Position numbers and translations under genes: made by a program. DNA of 59,182 nt from Streptomyces sp. NBC_01267 (GTDB taxonomy: Bacteria > Actinomycetota > Actinomycetes > Streptomycetales > Streptomycetaceae), in NCBI RefSeq assembly GCF_036241575.1, contig NZ_CP108457.1, positions 1 to 59,182 of the forward strand. Reading direction: 5' to 3'. How positions within the stretch are numbered: the first letter of the stretch is position 1; each line of letters opens with the position of its first letter. The notes under the pieces were generated by a model. That model had not been told where the DNA came from, searched no databases, and saw only the letters and a program-made list of their open reading frames with translations. Shown piece by piece: positions 16,268 to 25,017 of this stretch.

Positions 16268-16474
16268 TCAGCCATCCTCCGGCTCGGGGTGCCGAACGAG
16301 ACGTTTAACCGCCTCCTCGATCTCCCGTCGGCGCTGCGGATTCCCGGCGGCGAGCTCCACGATCCGGGCCCGCACTGCCTCCGCCGTCTCCACGGTCAGC
16401 TGCCCTTCCTGAATCTCCATCCAGGCGGAATGTTCCAGCGCAATCAGGTCTTCAGGGATGTCGTCAGTTGCCAC
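16268..16474 (-). CDS. Small hypothetical protein
   Basis: The protein has 68 residues, acidic, with helices EDLIALEHSAWMEIQEG and RRREIEEAVKRLVRH. It lies between the GntR gene and the 74-residue gene, all leftward with short gaps, so the three probably share a transcript. Function unknown. Confidence 0.6.
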   Translation of the reverse strand: MATDDIPEDLIALEHSAWMEIQEGQLTVETAEAVRARIVELAAGNPQRRREIEEAVKRLVRHPEPEDG

Positions 16475-16542
16475 GCCGGGATCTTAAGCGGCGGGTCTGA
16501 CATCGGCCCGGAACGCCGTCAGGCGGTAGGGCAGCGCAGATT

Positions 16543-16812
16543 TCAGTCGCCGGCCGGGGGCTCGGGCTCTGCGACGAATGTGCCCTTGCCGCGGACGGTG
16601 ATAACCAGGCCCCGTTCCCGGAGTTCCCGCACCGCCCTGCCCGCGGTCATGCGGGCGATGCCGTAGGCCTCCGCCATGGCCAGCTCGCCCATCAACCTGG
16701 CTCCGACTGGCAGGCGGCCGTCCGCGATCTGCTGCGCAATGTGGTCCGCGACCACCACGTACACCAGCTGCGGGCCGGCGGGATTGATGACCGGCATGTC
16801 GTCGTCAGGCAT
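16543..16812 (-). CDS. Short GntR-family winged-helix regulator
   Basis: The protein has 89 residues from ATG 16812; start sites up to 16866 are possible. It is essentially a single GntR DNA-binding domain: VVADHIAQQIADGRLPVGARL, MAEAYGIARMTAGRAVRELRERG and a wing VRGKGTFV. The ligand-binding C-terminal domain of full-length GntR proteins is absent. Such short GntR proteins (Kor-type) often repress plasmid transfer genes in Streptomyces. Palindromic CCCTATAGGG repeats 57 bp upstream could be its operator. Confidence 0.82.
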   Translation of the reverse strand: MPDDDMPVINPAGPQLVYVVVADHIAQQIADGRLPVGARLMGELAMAEAYGIARMTAGRAVRELRERGLVITVRGKGTFVAEPEPPAGD

Positions 16813-16868
16813 ACAACTGACCGTAGAACCCCCCTCACCTGCAAGGACACACATAGTGCTGCACATGG

Positions 16869-16888
16869 CCCTATAGGGCGCTATAGGG
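16869..16888. promoter_or_regulatory. CTATAGGG repeats upstream of the short GntR gene
   Basis: A perfect 10-bp palindrome CCCTATAGGG is followed after 2 bp by CTATAGGG. It sits between the divergent genes starting at 16812 and 16937, a natural place for an autoregulatory GntR operator. Confidence 0.55.
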
Positions 16889-16936
16889 TGGTCGCCTCAA
16901 ATAAGACCCCCGCAGCCGATTGCGCGGCCCGGGGGT

Positions 16937-17218
16937 ATGGACCACCTGAAGAAGCAGGCAGCCATGGATGAGACTACGCAGCAACGGCAGGACGCGGGAA
17001 GCGATCCCGGCCACACGCAGGCCGCACTCGGCACGAAGAAGATTCGGATGGACGCCGCGTACAAGGCGTTCCTCGACCACGCACAAAGCTGTACTGGTTC
17101 CTGCGCGACCGGGGTGAACTGCGAAGCGGCCACAGTCCTGCAGCACGCCTGGCGCGACTTGAAGAACAACGTCACCTCCCACCACACCGGTAGCGGGGCC
17201 GGGGCCGGTCGTACATAG
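16937..17218 (+). CDS. Small Cys-containing hypothetical protein
   Basis: The protein has 93 residues; ATG 16964 is an alternative start. The central part AAYKAFLDHAQSC-x3-C-x5-C is a compact cysteine motif (three Cys plus His) seen in small Streptomyces proteins, perhaps metal-binding. The C-terminus is a short helix and a Gly-rich tail. It is divergent from the short GntR gene and likely shares its operator. Function unknown. Confidence 0.58.
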   Translation: MDHLKKQAAMDETTQQRQDAGSDPGHTQAALGTKKIRMDAAYKAFLDHAQSCTGSCATGVNCEAATVLQHAWRDLKNNVTSHHTGSGAGAGRT

Positions 17219-17394
17219 TCCCCGATGATGTCCTTTCCGGCTTGTGCCGACTGCAGATAGAGCGCCGCGAGCGAGCAAGAGGACTGTGCCTTTGCCTCCG
17301 CCCCTTCTTCCATGCTGTGGCGCGACCGTATGCGGGTGCTTCGGGGACGATGTTCAGCTGGCCCGGCCCGAACACGGGGCGCCCCGCTGAGGGC

Positions 17395-19044
17395 TTATGG
17401 CTGCTCGCTGGACGCGGGGTGGGGCTCGTGGCGGCGGGTGAACTCCTTGGCCAACTCGACGCGGGAGCGGTGCGGGCCCCCCGAGGTGGTGCACCGGGCC
17501 TCGATGCCTTGACCGCAGTCGGGGCAGGCCACCTCGTACACTCGCCACGGCCGCTGCGTGCGCTGCGTGCGCTGCCGCTCTTTACGCTCCTCGATGATCG
17601 GCCGCATCCGCTCATCGTGGGGCACGCCCTGCGCCTCATCGGCTGTGGTGTCCGCGAGGCACGGCAGCCCCTTGCCGGCACCACAGCGGGGGCAGCTCCC
17701 CTTCAGCCGGCCCTTGCTGTCGACCTGCCGGTAAAGGCGTCCCTTTCCCGATCCCCGCGCACGTCGCTGCTGTCCCTGGCCGGGTTCGGCCGGAAGCCCT
17801 GCGCGCTCCCTCCACGTGTCGATCTGCGCCCGGCGCTGCGGACTGATGCTGACCTCATGCGCCGCCTGCACGAGCGCGTGGACCTTCGCGTAGAAAACGT
17901 CCGGGTCCATGAATCGAGGGAGGCGGTTGAGACCGTCGAGGAGGGCGTTCAGATGTTCGCTCCTGGCCGCCGCGACGGCGGCCAGGTAGTCGGTGGCCGC
18001 CGTGATCACGTGGTTCTCCGACTCGGAACTGTCGTCCTTGGCGACCGCCTTGGCGAGCTTCAGAAGCCTGCTGGCCTTTTTGTGGCGCCGATCGGCCGCG
18101 GCCCGGCCGAGGCTGGCGAACAACTGCTGCCGCTTGGCGACCTGCTTCTCAATCCAGAGGCATCCATGACGCAGGGCGGCATCCACCTTTTCCTGCAGAC
18201 CCGGGCTCACACCCGTGAGGCCGATGATCTCGCTGCACACCGACTCCGCCAGGGCGATGGACTCGGTCCGGCGCGCGTAGAGCAGCTTGCGGATCAGTTC
18301 TTGCGCCCGGGTGTCCTGCGCCGATTCCTGCTTCTTGCCCGGCGTCCACTTCGGTGCCGGGGGCGTTTTGCGGGCCTGGATGATCTGTTGGACCGCCGGC
18401 GTCGATAGGCCTCGGCTGGTGATCTCGCAGTCCTCGAGGCCGAACCACTCGGTGGGCCGGGCGAAGGCCTCGGTTCCGATCCGGACCTGGCGGGTTGTGC
18501 CCTGGCTGTCCAGACGGATGCGGTGCACGTACCAGCGCTCGATGAGGGTGTCGCGGTCTACCGGCACGGACAGGCCGAGCACCGGCTCGCTCTCCTCGTC
18601 CCATACCGGGGGCACCGTCTGGTCCAGGTGCATGCGCAGGCGCTGGTGTGGGAGGTGGATGTCGACAACTGAGCCGATCGGTGCCCCGTCGGGCTGGGTG
18701 AACTCGAAGTCGGCCTGTTCGCCGCGGTGGTGCAGCCACGCCGCAGCCGCGGATTTCACGTACAGGTGGTCGGCGCTGGAGACGCCGCGGGCCCGGCGCC
18801 CGCACACGTGGGGATGTCCGTCGGGGCCGGGGTGGTGGGCGAAGTGGCAGACCCGGTCGGTGTACAGCTTCGTGGTCAGCTGCAGGCCGCAGCCGCCCAA
18901 CAGCAGTCCACACCAGAACGAGTCACCTTCGTGTCGCTGCCGGAACGCGTCCAGCTCGATCGCCTCGAGCGGCAGCATGAGCGGCTCGTCGGAGTCCACA
19001 CCGCCCAGGACTGCCGTCTGGATCTGCCGCCTGTCGTCCACCAT
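17395..19044 (-). CDS. CoiA-like nuclease-domain protein with zinc ribbons
   Basis: The protein has 549 residues. Residues about 35-130 (WCGLLLGGCGLQLTTKLYTD, HFAHHPG, HLYVKSAAAAWL) resemble the competence protein CoiA family, which has a nuclease-like fold. A long helical middle (about 220-420) and two C-terminal zinc ribbons follow (CPRCGAGKGLPC near 460, CPDCGQGIEARC near 515). ATG 19044 has GGAGGGG at 7 bp. In Firmicutes CoiA helps transformation; here a role in processing incoming or transferred DNA is an inference. Confidence 0.6.
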   Translation of the reverse strand: MVDDRRQIQTAVLGGVDSDEPLMLPLEAIELDAFRQRHEGDSFWCGLLLGGCGLQLTTKLYTDRVCHFAHHPGPDGHPHVCGRRARGVSSADHLYVKSAAAAWLHHRGEQADFEFTQPDGAPIGSVVDIHLPHQRLRMHLDQTVPPVWDEESEPVLGLSVPVDRDTLIERWYVHRIRLDSQGTTRQVRIGTEAFARPTEWFGLEDCEITSRGLSTPAVQQIIQARKTPPAPKWTPGKKQESAQDTRAQELIRKLLYARRTESIALAESVCSEIIGLTGVSPGLQEKVDAALRHGCLWIEKQVAKRQQLFASLGRAAADRRHKKASRLLKLAKAVAKDDSSESENHVITAATDYLAAVAAARSEHLNALLDGLNRLPRFMDPDVFYAKVHALVQAAHEVSISPQRRAQIDTWRERAGLPAEPGQGQQRRARGSGKGRLYRQVDSKGRLKGSCPRCGAGKGLPCLADTTADEAQGVPHDERMRPIIEERKERQRTQRTQRPWRVYEVACPDCGQGIEARCTTSGGPHRSRVELAKEFTRRHEPHPASSEQP

Positions 19045-19225
19045 CAGCACACCCCTCCCCCAACGCATCTTGCCAGCCAGTCTGTTGGCGACGCCGATTC
19101 CAACGCAACCGCTCATTAATCGGGATTACTGCTGGGCGGGCGGCGCGGCCGCGATCATTGGGTAGTGACGAACTGAGGTCAGCGGCCAGGAGTTATATGG
19201 CATGCGCTGTCTGCCGATCGTCACT

Positions 19226-20932
19226 TCACGACGCCATGTCCTCGCTCAACGGCTTCCTGGCGAGCTCGGCCAGGTGCTGCGACCAGTCATCGGAACGCAC
19301 CGGCTGCGCCACGGCGGGACTGTCTGCACCGACGGGGTCAGCCAGCTCGGTGCGGCACGGCTTGCACAGCCCGTCCTCGCGGGCCGGGCCGGTCAGGAAG
19401 ATCCGGCACCCGCACTCGCCGCAGGAGCCGCGTGGCGGGCCCTCCGGCTCACGCGATGCTGGCAGCGGCGTGGCTCCCCCGTCGATCGCCTGCTGGAGCT
19501 CGCAGTCCCGGCAGACCTCGGACGGTCCGGACCTGCTGCCGTGCTCAGGGCACAGGCCCTGGGCGATGCGCTGGGCTCGCTGCCGGGCGTCGGCCTTGTC
19601 CTGGACGATCTCGGCGCAGACCTCGCAGGCTGCGCCAGTCCGCCAGATCACGCCGGACTCACAGTCCTGGTAGCCGCAGCCCCAGCGCGGCAGCGCCACA
19701 CCAAGCAACCACCGGCCCGGGTCGCGGATGTCCAATGCCAGCACCTTGGCGAACCGGGTGGTCAGCCGGTGGTGCAGCCGCTCCGGGTCGATCCCGCCCG
19801 CCAGCTGACGGCCGACCTCCCGGGCGATCTTCCGCTCCATGAATGGGTTGTTCACCCGGGCCAGCAGCCAGTGCACCGGCTCCAGCACCGCGTAGATCTC
19901 CTGGCTCATCGCCAGCTGCGGCCCGGTGTAGGACAACCGCACTGACCCCCCGCCGTTGCTGCGCTTTTCGTCGTTCGGCTTAGAGAGGACGGGCTGGCTG
20001 TTCTCATCCGCGCGCAGCGCGAGACCACCATCAGCTTTCGTACGCGTCTTCGCGTCAGCCGGGTTTTCCACAGCTTCAACTACCGGTACCTCGCCTACGG
20101 CGGATGAGAACAGCGCGCGCCCGTCATCAGGTGAGTCAGTCCTAGGTGATTCCTTATACGCGAGGGATCCCTCATCAACCGACAGACCCGATCCCTCACC
20201 AACCAACGGACTTGCAGAACTCTCCGAAGCATCGTCCACAGGCTCCGGCGTAGTGTCCGCGACCGGTCCACCGAGCTTCACAGCGGCTGACGGAGCGATG
20301 TCGTGGGCGACGAACTGGTGACGGCCTTGCGCGCCCGCGCGTCGCTGTACCGTCACCCACCCAGCCGCCTCCAGCTCGTCGACGACCACACCGGCCGCAG
20401 CCGCCGTGATGGGCTGGCCGGCCTTCTTCCCTGAGTGGTGCACCAGGTGCCCTGCCAGTTCGCCCTCGGTCAGCGCGATGCGCATCTGCTCCGCGAACGC
20501 GATCACCGCGAACGCGCGCAGCTGCCGGGGCGTGAGGTCCTCCGCTGCCGCCACCGGCAGCCACACGAACGACTCCGCACGCTTCATCGGCCGCGTCATG
20601 CGCACCGCCGACGTGCCACGGCCGCCGGGCAGTGTCCGGCGCTCCGACTTCAGCTCGATCACGCCGTCCGGCGCCGGATACGAGAGCAGCTTCAGGCCCC
20701 GCTCCACCGACGCCTTCGACAGCCCCAAGTACGAGGCGATCGTCGCCGCCTTCGCCTCGCACCCCTCCGGGCGCGCTCCGAGCGCCTTCACCTTCATGTA
20801 CACAGGCAGCGCGACATCGCCGTAGAACGGTGACGACACGAGCCGCATCGGTACCTTCACCCGCTGCCGGCGAACCGGCGTGCCATCGCCATCGGTCGGC
20901 CCCTGTGCGGCCTCAGCCGCCCGGGAGCTCAT
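19226..20932 (-). CDS. HTH and zinc-ribbon plasmid protein (possible replication/regulatory protein)
   Basis: The protein has 568 residues. An N-terminal winged HTH (about 40-110: YMKVKALGARPEG, IASYLGLSKASVERGLKLL) is followed by a second winged-helix-like part (about 125-225). A low-complexity Ser/Glu/Pro linker comes next, then a domain LHHRLTTRFAKVLALDIRDPGRW and three C-terminal Cys clusters (CGYQDC/CEVC, CPEHG/CRDC, CGECGC/CKPC). It overlaps an upstream small gene by ATGA. The architecture is typical of large DNA-binding proteins on actinobacterial plasmids; replication initiation is possible but unproven. Confidence 0.65.
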   Translation of the reverse strand: MSSRAAEAAQGPTDGDGTPVRRQRVKVPMRLVSSPFYGDVALPVYMKVKALGARPEGCEAKAATIASYLGLSKASVERGLKLLSYPAPDGVIELKSERRTLPGGRGTSAVRMTRPMKRAESFVWLPVAAAEDLTPRQLRAFAVIAFAEQMRIALTEGELAGHLVHHSGKKAGQPITAAAAGVVVDELEAAGWVTVQRRAGAQGRHQFVAHDIAPSAAVKLGGPVADTTPEPVDDASESSASPLVGEGSGLSVDEGSLAYKESPRTDSPDDGRALFSSAVGEVPVVEAVENPADAKTRTKADGGLALRADENSQPVLSKPNDEKRSNGGGSVRLSYTGPQLAMSQEIYAVLEPVHWLLARVNNPFMERKIAREVGRQLAGGIDPERLHHRLTTRFAKVLALDIRDPGRWLLGVALPRWGCGYQDCESGVIWRTGAACEVCAEIVQDKADARQRAQRIAQGLCPEHGSRSGPSEVCRDCELQQAIDGGATPLPASREPEGPPRGSCGECGCRIFLTGPAREDGLCKPCRTELADPVGADSPAVAQPVRSDDWSQHLAELARKPLSEDMAS

Positions 20933-21267
20933 CGGGCCACCGCCACGGCAGGAGCGGTGGAGACCGCAAGGGCCGAACATTTCAACGCTGTCTGTGTCGC
21001 CTTCGGGCCGGTGTATCCGCCGAAGCGGGCACCCCCGTCTGGAGCAGTCCGAACCTGTGTTTCCTCATCCATCCGCCGACCCTGCAACGGTCGACCTGTG
21101 GACAGAGGCTGGGAAGTCGCGGCCAATGTCTCCGCTCCCGCAGAAATCTTGAGACTCGTCCCGCCACACGGGACGACGACCTCGCGAACGCCGCCGTCGA
21201 TGTAGTTGTTGATGACCACCGAGAGCGGGTGCACGAGTGGGGCGGCTGGCGCGGCGGCCGCGCTCAT
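20929..21267 (-). CDS. Hypothetical protein coupled to the HTH/zinc-ribbon gene
   Basis: The protein has 112 residues (GTG 21309 would add 14). The N-terminal region LSVVINNYIDGGVREVVVPCGG looks folded; the rest is polar. The best evidence is the ATGA overlap between its stop and the start of the 568-residue gene, implying translational coupling. Just upstream, TGCATCCCCCG and TGTATCCCCCA form a direct repeat (about 21286-21310). Function unknown. Confidence 0.5.
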   Translation of the reverse strand: MSAAAAPAAPLVHPLSVVINNYIDGGVREVVVPCGGTSLKISAGAETLAATSQPLSTGRPLQGRRMDEETQVRTAPDGGARFGGYTGPKATQTALKCSALAVSTAPAVAVAR

Positions 21268-21309
21268 CGATGCGTCCAGCGCGACTGGGGGATACACCGG
21301 GGGATGCAC

Positions 21310-22141
21310 TCAAAGATGTGTGTGATGTGGGACACATTGCCTTGGGGTGGGATGCTGTTGCACAAGGGCATTCGGCCCGGTGGCATACGCCGCACGCCAT
21401 GGCGGAGCTGACAAGGGGACACCAGGTCGTGCACTATGACAACGACCTCCTGTTCTTGTGTAACGGCAACGGAGGGCCGCTCCGGAAGGAGCGGCGGTGC
21501 TGCGAGGGCCCTGTGGTGGGGACCTTGTGGTGTGTGGCCTTGGTTAGGGGCCGTCCCGCTGGTTAGTGGCGGGGATTTTGCAGTTGAGTTGAAGAACGGG
21601 CTCGATGAGCCGGAGCTCGGAAACCGGGTGGTACCGGATTCTGAGCGGCCGACCTGGGTGGTGAATCCAGGCGGCAGACGGGCCGCAGATGCGCTGTCGT
21701 GGGTGGTAGAGCCACTCCAAGCGCGGCGGCCGGTGGCGTTAGGTCACCCCAACCCCCTTCCGGAGGCTGGCGTCAGCATGCGCGACAGCGGCCGGAGCAA
21801 CATGATCACGTTGCTCAAACGGCCTAGCTGCGAGAGTAGTTCCGCAGGGTTGGGTAACCTGCATATCGCGCTCACCCTTCCCTTTCCGAAGGCTGGTCGA
21901 CTGGGTGGGATCTTCTCCCACCCCGAGAGCCTCCGTGGACTTGCTCAAGGTCCTGGGGGCTTTTGCTGTTGTCGATCAAGCTTGGCGCAACCCTATCCCC
22001 TGATTCCGGCATACCGGGGCGGGGAAATCGCAGTCTGCCCGACCTGCCGGAACTACAGCGAAGGCTGAGAGCGCGGTTGGCCAAACAAGCTGAATCTTCA
22101 GCAGGCAGACGGGCCGTCACTATCATCGACCACCCCGAAGT
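21310..22141. other. Gene-poor stretch
   Basis: No convincing gene. It holds a small hairpin GCCGCTCC-GGAA-GGAGCGGC (about 21477-21496) and short near-palindromes. GACAAGGGGAC at about 21412 resembles the CCCCTTGTCC repeats at 50184-50318. Coding remnants of the adjacent broken regulator may continue to about 21872. Confidence 0.45.
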
Positions 22142-22500
22142 TTGCGTAGGTGAGTCACGAACGTGCGGGTACTCAGCCTGCAGAACCTGGCCAAGGTCGC
22201 TGGACACCATCGACAGGGATGGCAGTGAGTGGCGGTCGCCCCGGAGGGCCTGCTTGCCGAACAACAGGGCACTATCTAGATCACCTTGGCGCGCAGCTAC
22301 GACCTCGAGCGTCACCCGAGCCTCCGCGATTCGTATTGGTGCACGCTCGACACCATCGAAGTCCGTGCGGGCTCGGATTACCTCGTTCGCCAACTGCTCA
22401 GCCATACGGTCCTCGCCCATCTTCCGATAGGCGTCCATCCGGTAGAAGTCGAATTTTTCGGGGTCGACCATCCAGCAATAGCCGGCCCTTATCGACAGCC
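22142..22500 (-). pseudogene. C-terminal remnant of an XRE/TPR-type regulator
   Basis: The stretch reads YCWMVDPEKFDFYRMDAYRK, then EQLANEVIRARTDFDGVERAP, RIAEARVTLEVVAARQGDLD and KQALRGDRHSLPSL. This is the characteristic C-terminal helical part of large Streptomyces HTH regulators of about 400 residues. An in-frame stop lies just upstream, the HTH half is missing, and after about residue 110 the frame continues into unrelated sequence. It is a decayed fragment next to an intact GNAT-GntR pair. Confidence 0.7.
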
Positions 22501-22510
22501 ACTTCAGTCA

Positions 22511-23035
22511 TTAGGCAGTCACCAGGCCATGGTCGGCAGGAAGCGCCGACCGCTGAGCCGCCCAGCCCGAAACGACATCAGGATCTGTCGACGTGCGGAC
22601 GTGCTCAAATCCCTGGTCACGGTAATAGGCATGCAGCCGCGGGTTGGTAGTCCAGGCATCGAGGCGAAGCCACAAGGCACCTTGCTTCGCCGCCTGGTCG
22701 CCTGCCCAATCGAGGATGCGCGCACCCAGCCCGGTCCCGGCGTACTTCCGATCGACCGTCAGCTTGTGTACGTAACGAGCTGGCTCTTTGCGCTCCTCTG
22801 GAGTCCAAAGGCGAAGATCAGCGTCTTGGTCCAGTGTGATCGTCGCAACCGCATCAGCGTCGATCGACTCCTTCACCAGGAACACCTCGCCAGCGCGGAT
22901 GCTGGAGAGGATATTTTCAGCAGGGAACGGCTTGGACCACTGGTCGATGCCCAGCGGAGCGAGCCAGGCCGCGCTGTCCGTACGGAAGCGAAGCAGACGG
23001 TGCAGGTCTGCCTCTTCGGCGCGGGTGATGATCAC
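22511..23035 (-). CDS. GNAT-family N-acetyltransferase
   Basis: The protein has 174 residues. The GNAT acetyl-CoA-binding motif A is visible as YVHKLTVDRKYAGTGLGARILDW (about 85-107), followed by LWLRLDAWTTNPRLHAYYRDQGF, the usual motif B ending. The substrate is unknown. GTG 23035 overlaps the stop of the GntR/UTRA gene, so regulator and enzyme are one operon; such pairs often respond to a small-molecule ligand. Composition is less GC-rich than the plasmid core. Confidence 0.85.
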   Translation of the reverse strand: MIITRAEEADLHRLLRFRTDSAAWLAPLGIDQWSKPFPAENILSSIRAGEVFLVKESIDADAVATITLDQDADLRLWTPEERKEPARYVHKLTVDRKYAGTGLGARILDWAGDQAAKQGALWLRLDAWTTNPRLHAYYRDQGFEHVRTSTDPDVVSGWAAQRSALPADHGLVTA

Positions 23036-23838
23036 TCCGCTCCCCACTCGGATCGGGGGCGCTGCTCGAAGTCGTCGGGGTTCTTGGTGCGCTCGTACAC
23101 GATGACGTGTCTGTCGCCCGGCACGACGTTGAGGGTGCATTGAACAGGCTCCCCGTCGGTTGCGAACGTGGTTACCACGTGCTCAGCCACCGGTGTTCCA
23201 GGTCCGAGCTGCAGTCGGCGAACCTCTTCTGGCGTGGGCATCCGCACGTAAATCTCATCGAGGGCGCGGACCAGCTCCTTGTCGAGCTCGGCAAGGACTT
23301 GGTTGGTGCCGCGGGCAACATCGCGGGGAGTCATCCACTCGGTGCCCTCTACCAGGGAAAGCGCCACATACGAGTCATTGAGGTTGTAGGGCTCGCCGTC
23401 CAGTCGCCTGGTGCGCCGGCGAGCAGCGACCAGCTGGCGATCATCGAGCTGGAGACGCTCCTGCACGATGCGGCTGGGTTGGACGATCGAGACCTCGATG
23501 TCCTGGCTGGGACTGCGTTCGTCGCCTTCGGCAGCCAGCAGATGGGCGTAGATGTCGACCTCGGGCGGCTTACGTCGAAACTCGCCTTGCGGTCGATAGA
23601 CCAGCGGGCGGATCTCCCTGACGAAGTATCCCTTCGGCCGCTGGGGAACGATCAACCCTTCATTGACCAGCAGAGTCAGGCCCTGACGGACGGTCGAACG
23701 AGCGCTGGTCCCATACGTCTCTCGAAGTTCGGCCTCGGTCGGCAGCTTGCTGCCAGGCGGCAGCGAGCCGTCGGCGATCTGCTTGCGGAGGTCATCCGCG
23801 ATGCGCTGGTAGATCGGTGTTGTCGCCTTCATAGCCAC
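23032..23838 (-). CDS. GntR/UTRA transcription regulator
   Basis: The protein has 268 residues. An N-terminal GntR winged helix (IYQRIADDLRKQIADGSLPPGSKLPTE, STVRQGLTLLVNEGLI) joins a UTRA ligand-binding domain (about 95-255) with VAARRRTRRLDGEPY and a C-terminal EHVVTTFATDGEPVQCTLNV. GTG 23838 is chosen over ATG 23832 because GAGGGG lies 7 bp upstream. Repeated CATTG-N6-CAATG palindromes between this gene and the rightward gene at 24040 are likely its operators. It may therefore control the start of the transfer region. Confidence 0.9.
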   Translation of the reverse strand: MAMKATTPIYQRIADDLRKQIADGSLPPGSKLPTEAELRETYGTSARSTVRQGLTLLVNEGLIVPQRPKGYFVREIRPLVYRPQGEFRRKPPEVDIYAHLLAAEGDERSPSQDIEVSIVQPSRIVQERLQLDDRQLVAARRRTRRLDGEPYNLNDSYVALSLVEGTEWMTPRDVARGTNQVLAELDKELVRALDEIYVRMPTPEEVRRLQLGPGTPVAEHVVTTFATDGEPVQCTLNVVPGDRHVIVYERTKNPDDFEQRPRSEWGAE

Positions 23839-23860
23839 ATGTTTACCCCTCAGAGATCGC

Positions 23861-23991
23861 CATTGTCCAGTCAATGGAAACGATCCGTGCGTTCGGCTTG
23901 ACGAGCCCTGACTGAGAGTGCCAGTCTCTGCACATCAGGCATTGTCTGGTCAATGCGCATCGTTCCTGCGGTGCGTAGTGGCCAGTCATTG
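23861..23991. promoter_or_regulatory. Repeated GntR-type operators
   Basis: CATTGTCCAGTCAATG (23861-23876) and CATTGTCTGGTCAATG (23940-23955) are near-identical inverted repeats; a half site CCAGTCATTG lies at 23982-23991. They sit in the divergent promoter between the GntR/UTRA gene and the gene at 24040. Confidence 0.75.
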
Positions 23992-24039
23992 CTTGCCCGT
24001 CCCTCCGGGGCGGGCTCCTACTGAAGGGAGCACCACCTC

Positions 24040-24444
24040 ATGAACGTCACCCGCCGCCCCGCCGCCAGCCTCGCCACCGAGCACTTCGACACGGAGACCC
24101 AGGAGCTGCTGGACGCCATCGACGTGGCGCTGCCGGATTTCGGCGACATCGACCTGGACATCGCCTTCGGTACGCCGCTCGAGATGTACGGGCTGGTGAC
24201 GTCGGACGAGTTGGCCCGATGGGACGCCGCGGCCGCGGTGACGAAGGGCAAGACCAAGGCGCGCGACGAGGTCATCGCGGAGTCCGGGGCGCGGCGGGAA
24301 GCGGCGAGGGACATCCTCGCGGCCGACCCGTCGATCACCGAGCTGGTGCGTGAGCGCCTGGTCGACGTCCTCCTCCCCTACGCAGCGCAGCTGCGCATCG
24401 CGCCGCTGGCCACTGCCACGGACCCCTTGCCGCTCGCGGCCTAG
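24040..24444 (+). CDS. Hypothetical protein, first gene right of the GntR operators
   Basis: The protein has 134 residues, with an acidic N-terminal half (LLDAIDVALPDFGDIDLDIAFG) and a helical C-terminal half. No signal peptide or membrane segment. ATG 24040 follows AAGGGAG. It is immediately followed by a hairpin terminator, so it appears to be a single-gene unit controlled by the GntR sites. Family not recognised. Confidence 0.7.
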   Translation: MNVTRRPAASLATEHFDTETQELLDAIDVALPDFGDIDLDIAFGTPLEMYGLVTSDELARWDAAAAVTKGKTKARDEVIAESGARREAARDILAADPSITELVRERLVDVLLPYAAQLRIAPLATATDPLPLAA

Positions 24445-24448
24445 CTCC

Positions 24449-24472
24449 AGCCGGGTCCTCACGGACCCGGCT
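24449..24472 (+). terminator. Terminator after the 24040 gene
   Basis: A 10-bp perfect stem AGCCGGGTCC/GGACCCGGCT with a TCAC loop starts 5 bp after the stop and just before the rRNA-leader-like element. Confidence 0.75.
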
Positions 24473-24540
24473 CCCCCACCCGGAACCGCCCCCGCGGGCG
24501 GCGCCGGATGAGGGAGCCGGACCCTCGGTCCCTGATTGAC

Positions 24541-24612
24541 CGCTCGGAGGAAAGCCCCGCAGGGGTGAGTACGAAGGAAGCGGCCGTTATTTGAGAACTC
24601 AACAGCGTGATC
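24541..24612 (+). promoter_or_regulatory. rRNA-leader-like (antitermination) element at the head of the transfer operon
   Basis: TTGAGAACTCAACAGCGTG at 24591-24609, preceded by GTACGAAGGAAGCGGCCGTTA, resembles from memory the conserved leader upstream of 16S rRNA in Streptomyces, where it belongs to the boxA-type antitermination region. No rRNA gene follows; instead a 20-kb gene cluster with many intergenic hairpins begins 400 bp downstream. The stretch 24613-25017 holds no clear gene, only a GC-rich double hairpin at 24931-24971 before the first ribosome site. Confidence 0.6.
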
Positions 24613-25017
24613 CACCACCGCAGTACTGGCCGTGAGTACACCGGCCGGGGTGAGTGGAAACCCGTCGTGAGGCGCCATTACCCCTGGTGGTGGCAGTCGG
24701 CACGTGCGATGACCCGTCAGGCGCTCATTACTGATGGCGAGCACGGAGGGCCGACATCCCCACGACGTAAAAGAACGACGCGACACACTCCCAGACCCTC
24801 GGCACCCGGTCCCAGCCGAGGCGAGGAGGCGCGTCGGGACTGAGGGCACCTCGCTTCCCTCCAGCACAACAAGGCGAGCAGCGCGGCGGCAGAGGCCGCG
24901 CCCCCTGTTTGCAGCCCCGTGCTGCCCAGTCGCTCACCGCCCCGCCCTTCCCGGGGCGGTTCCGGTGAGCGGTGGAGAGCGCTGGGATTCCCCGCCGCCC
25001 TATGGAAGGACGCGCAC

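Noticed and set aside
21436..22068. Plus-strand frame of 210 codons in the gene-poor stretch
   Set aside because: No ribosome site and no recognisable pattern; it overlaps the remnant of the broken regulator on the other strand.
24541..24612. Start of an rRNA operon
   Set aside because: Only leader-like words are present; no 16S sequence follows, so it is treated as a borrowed regulatory element.
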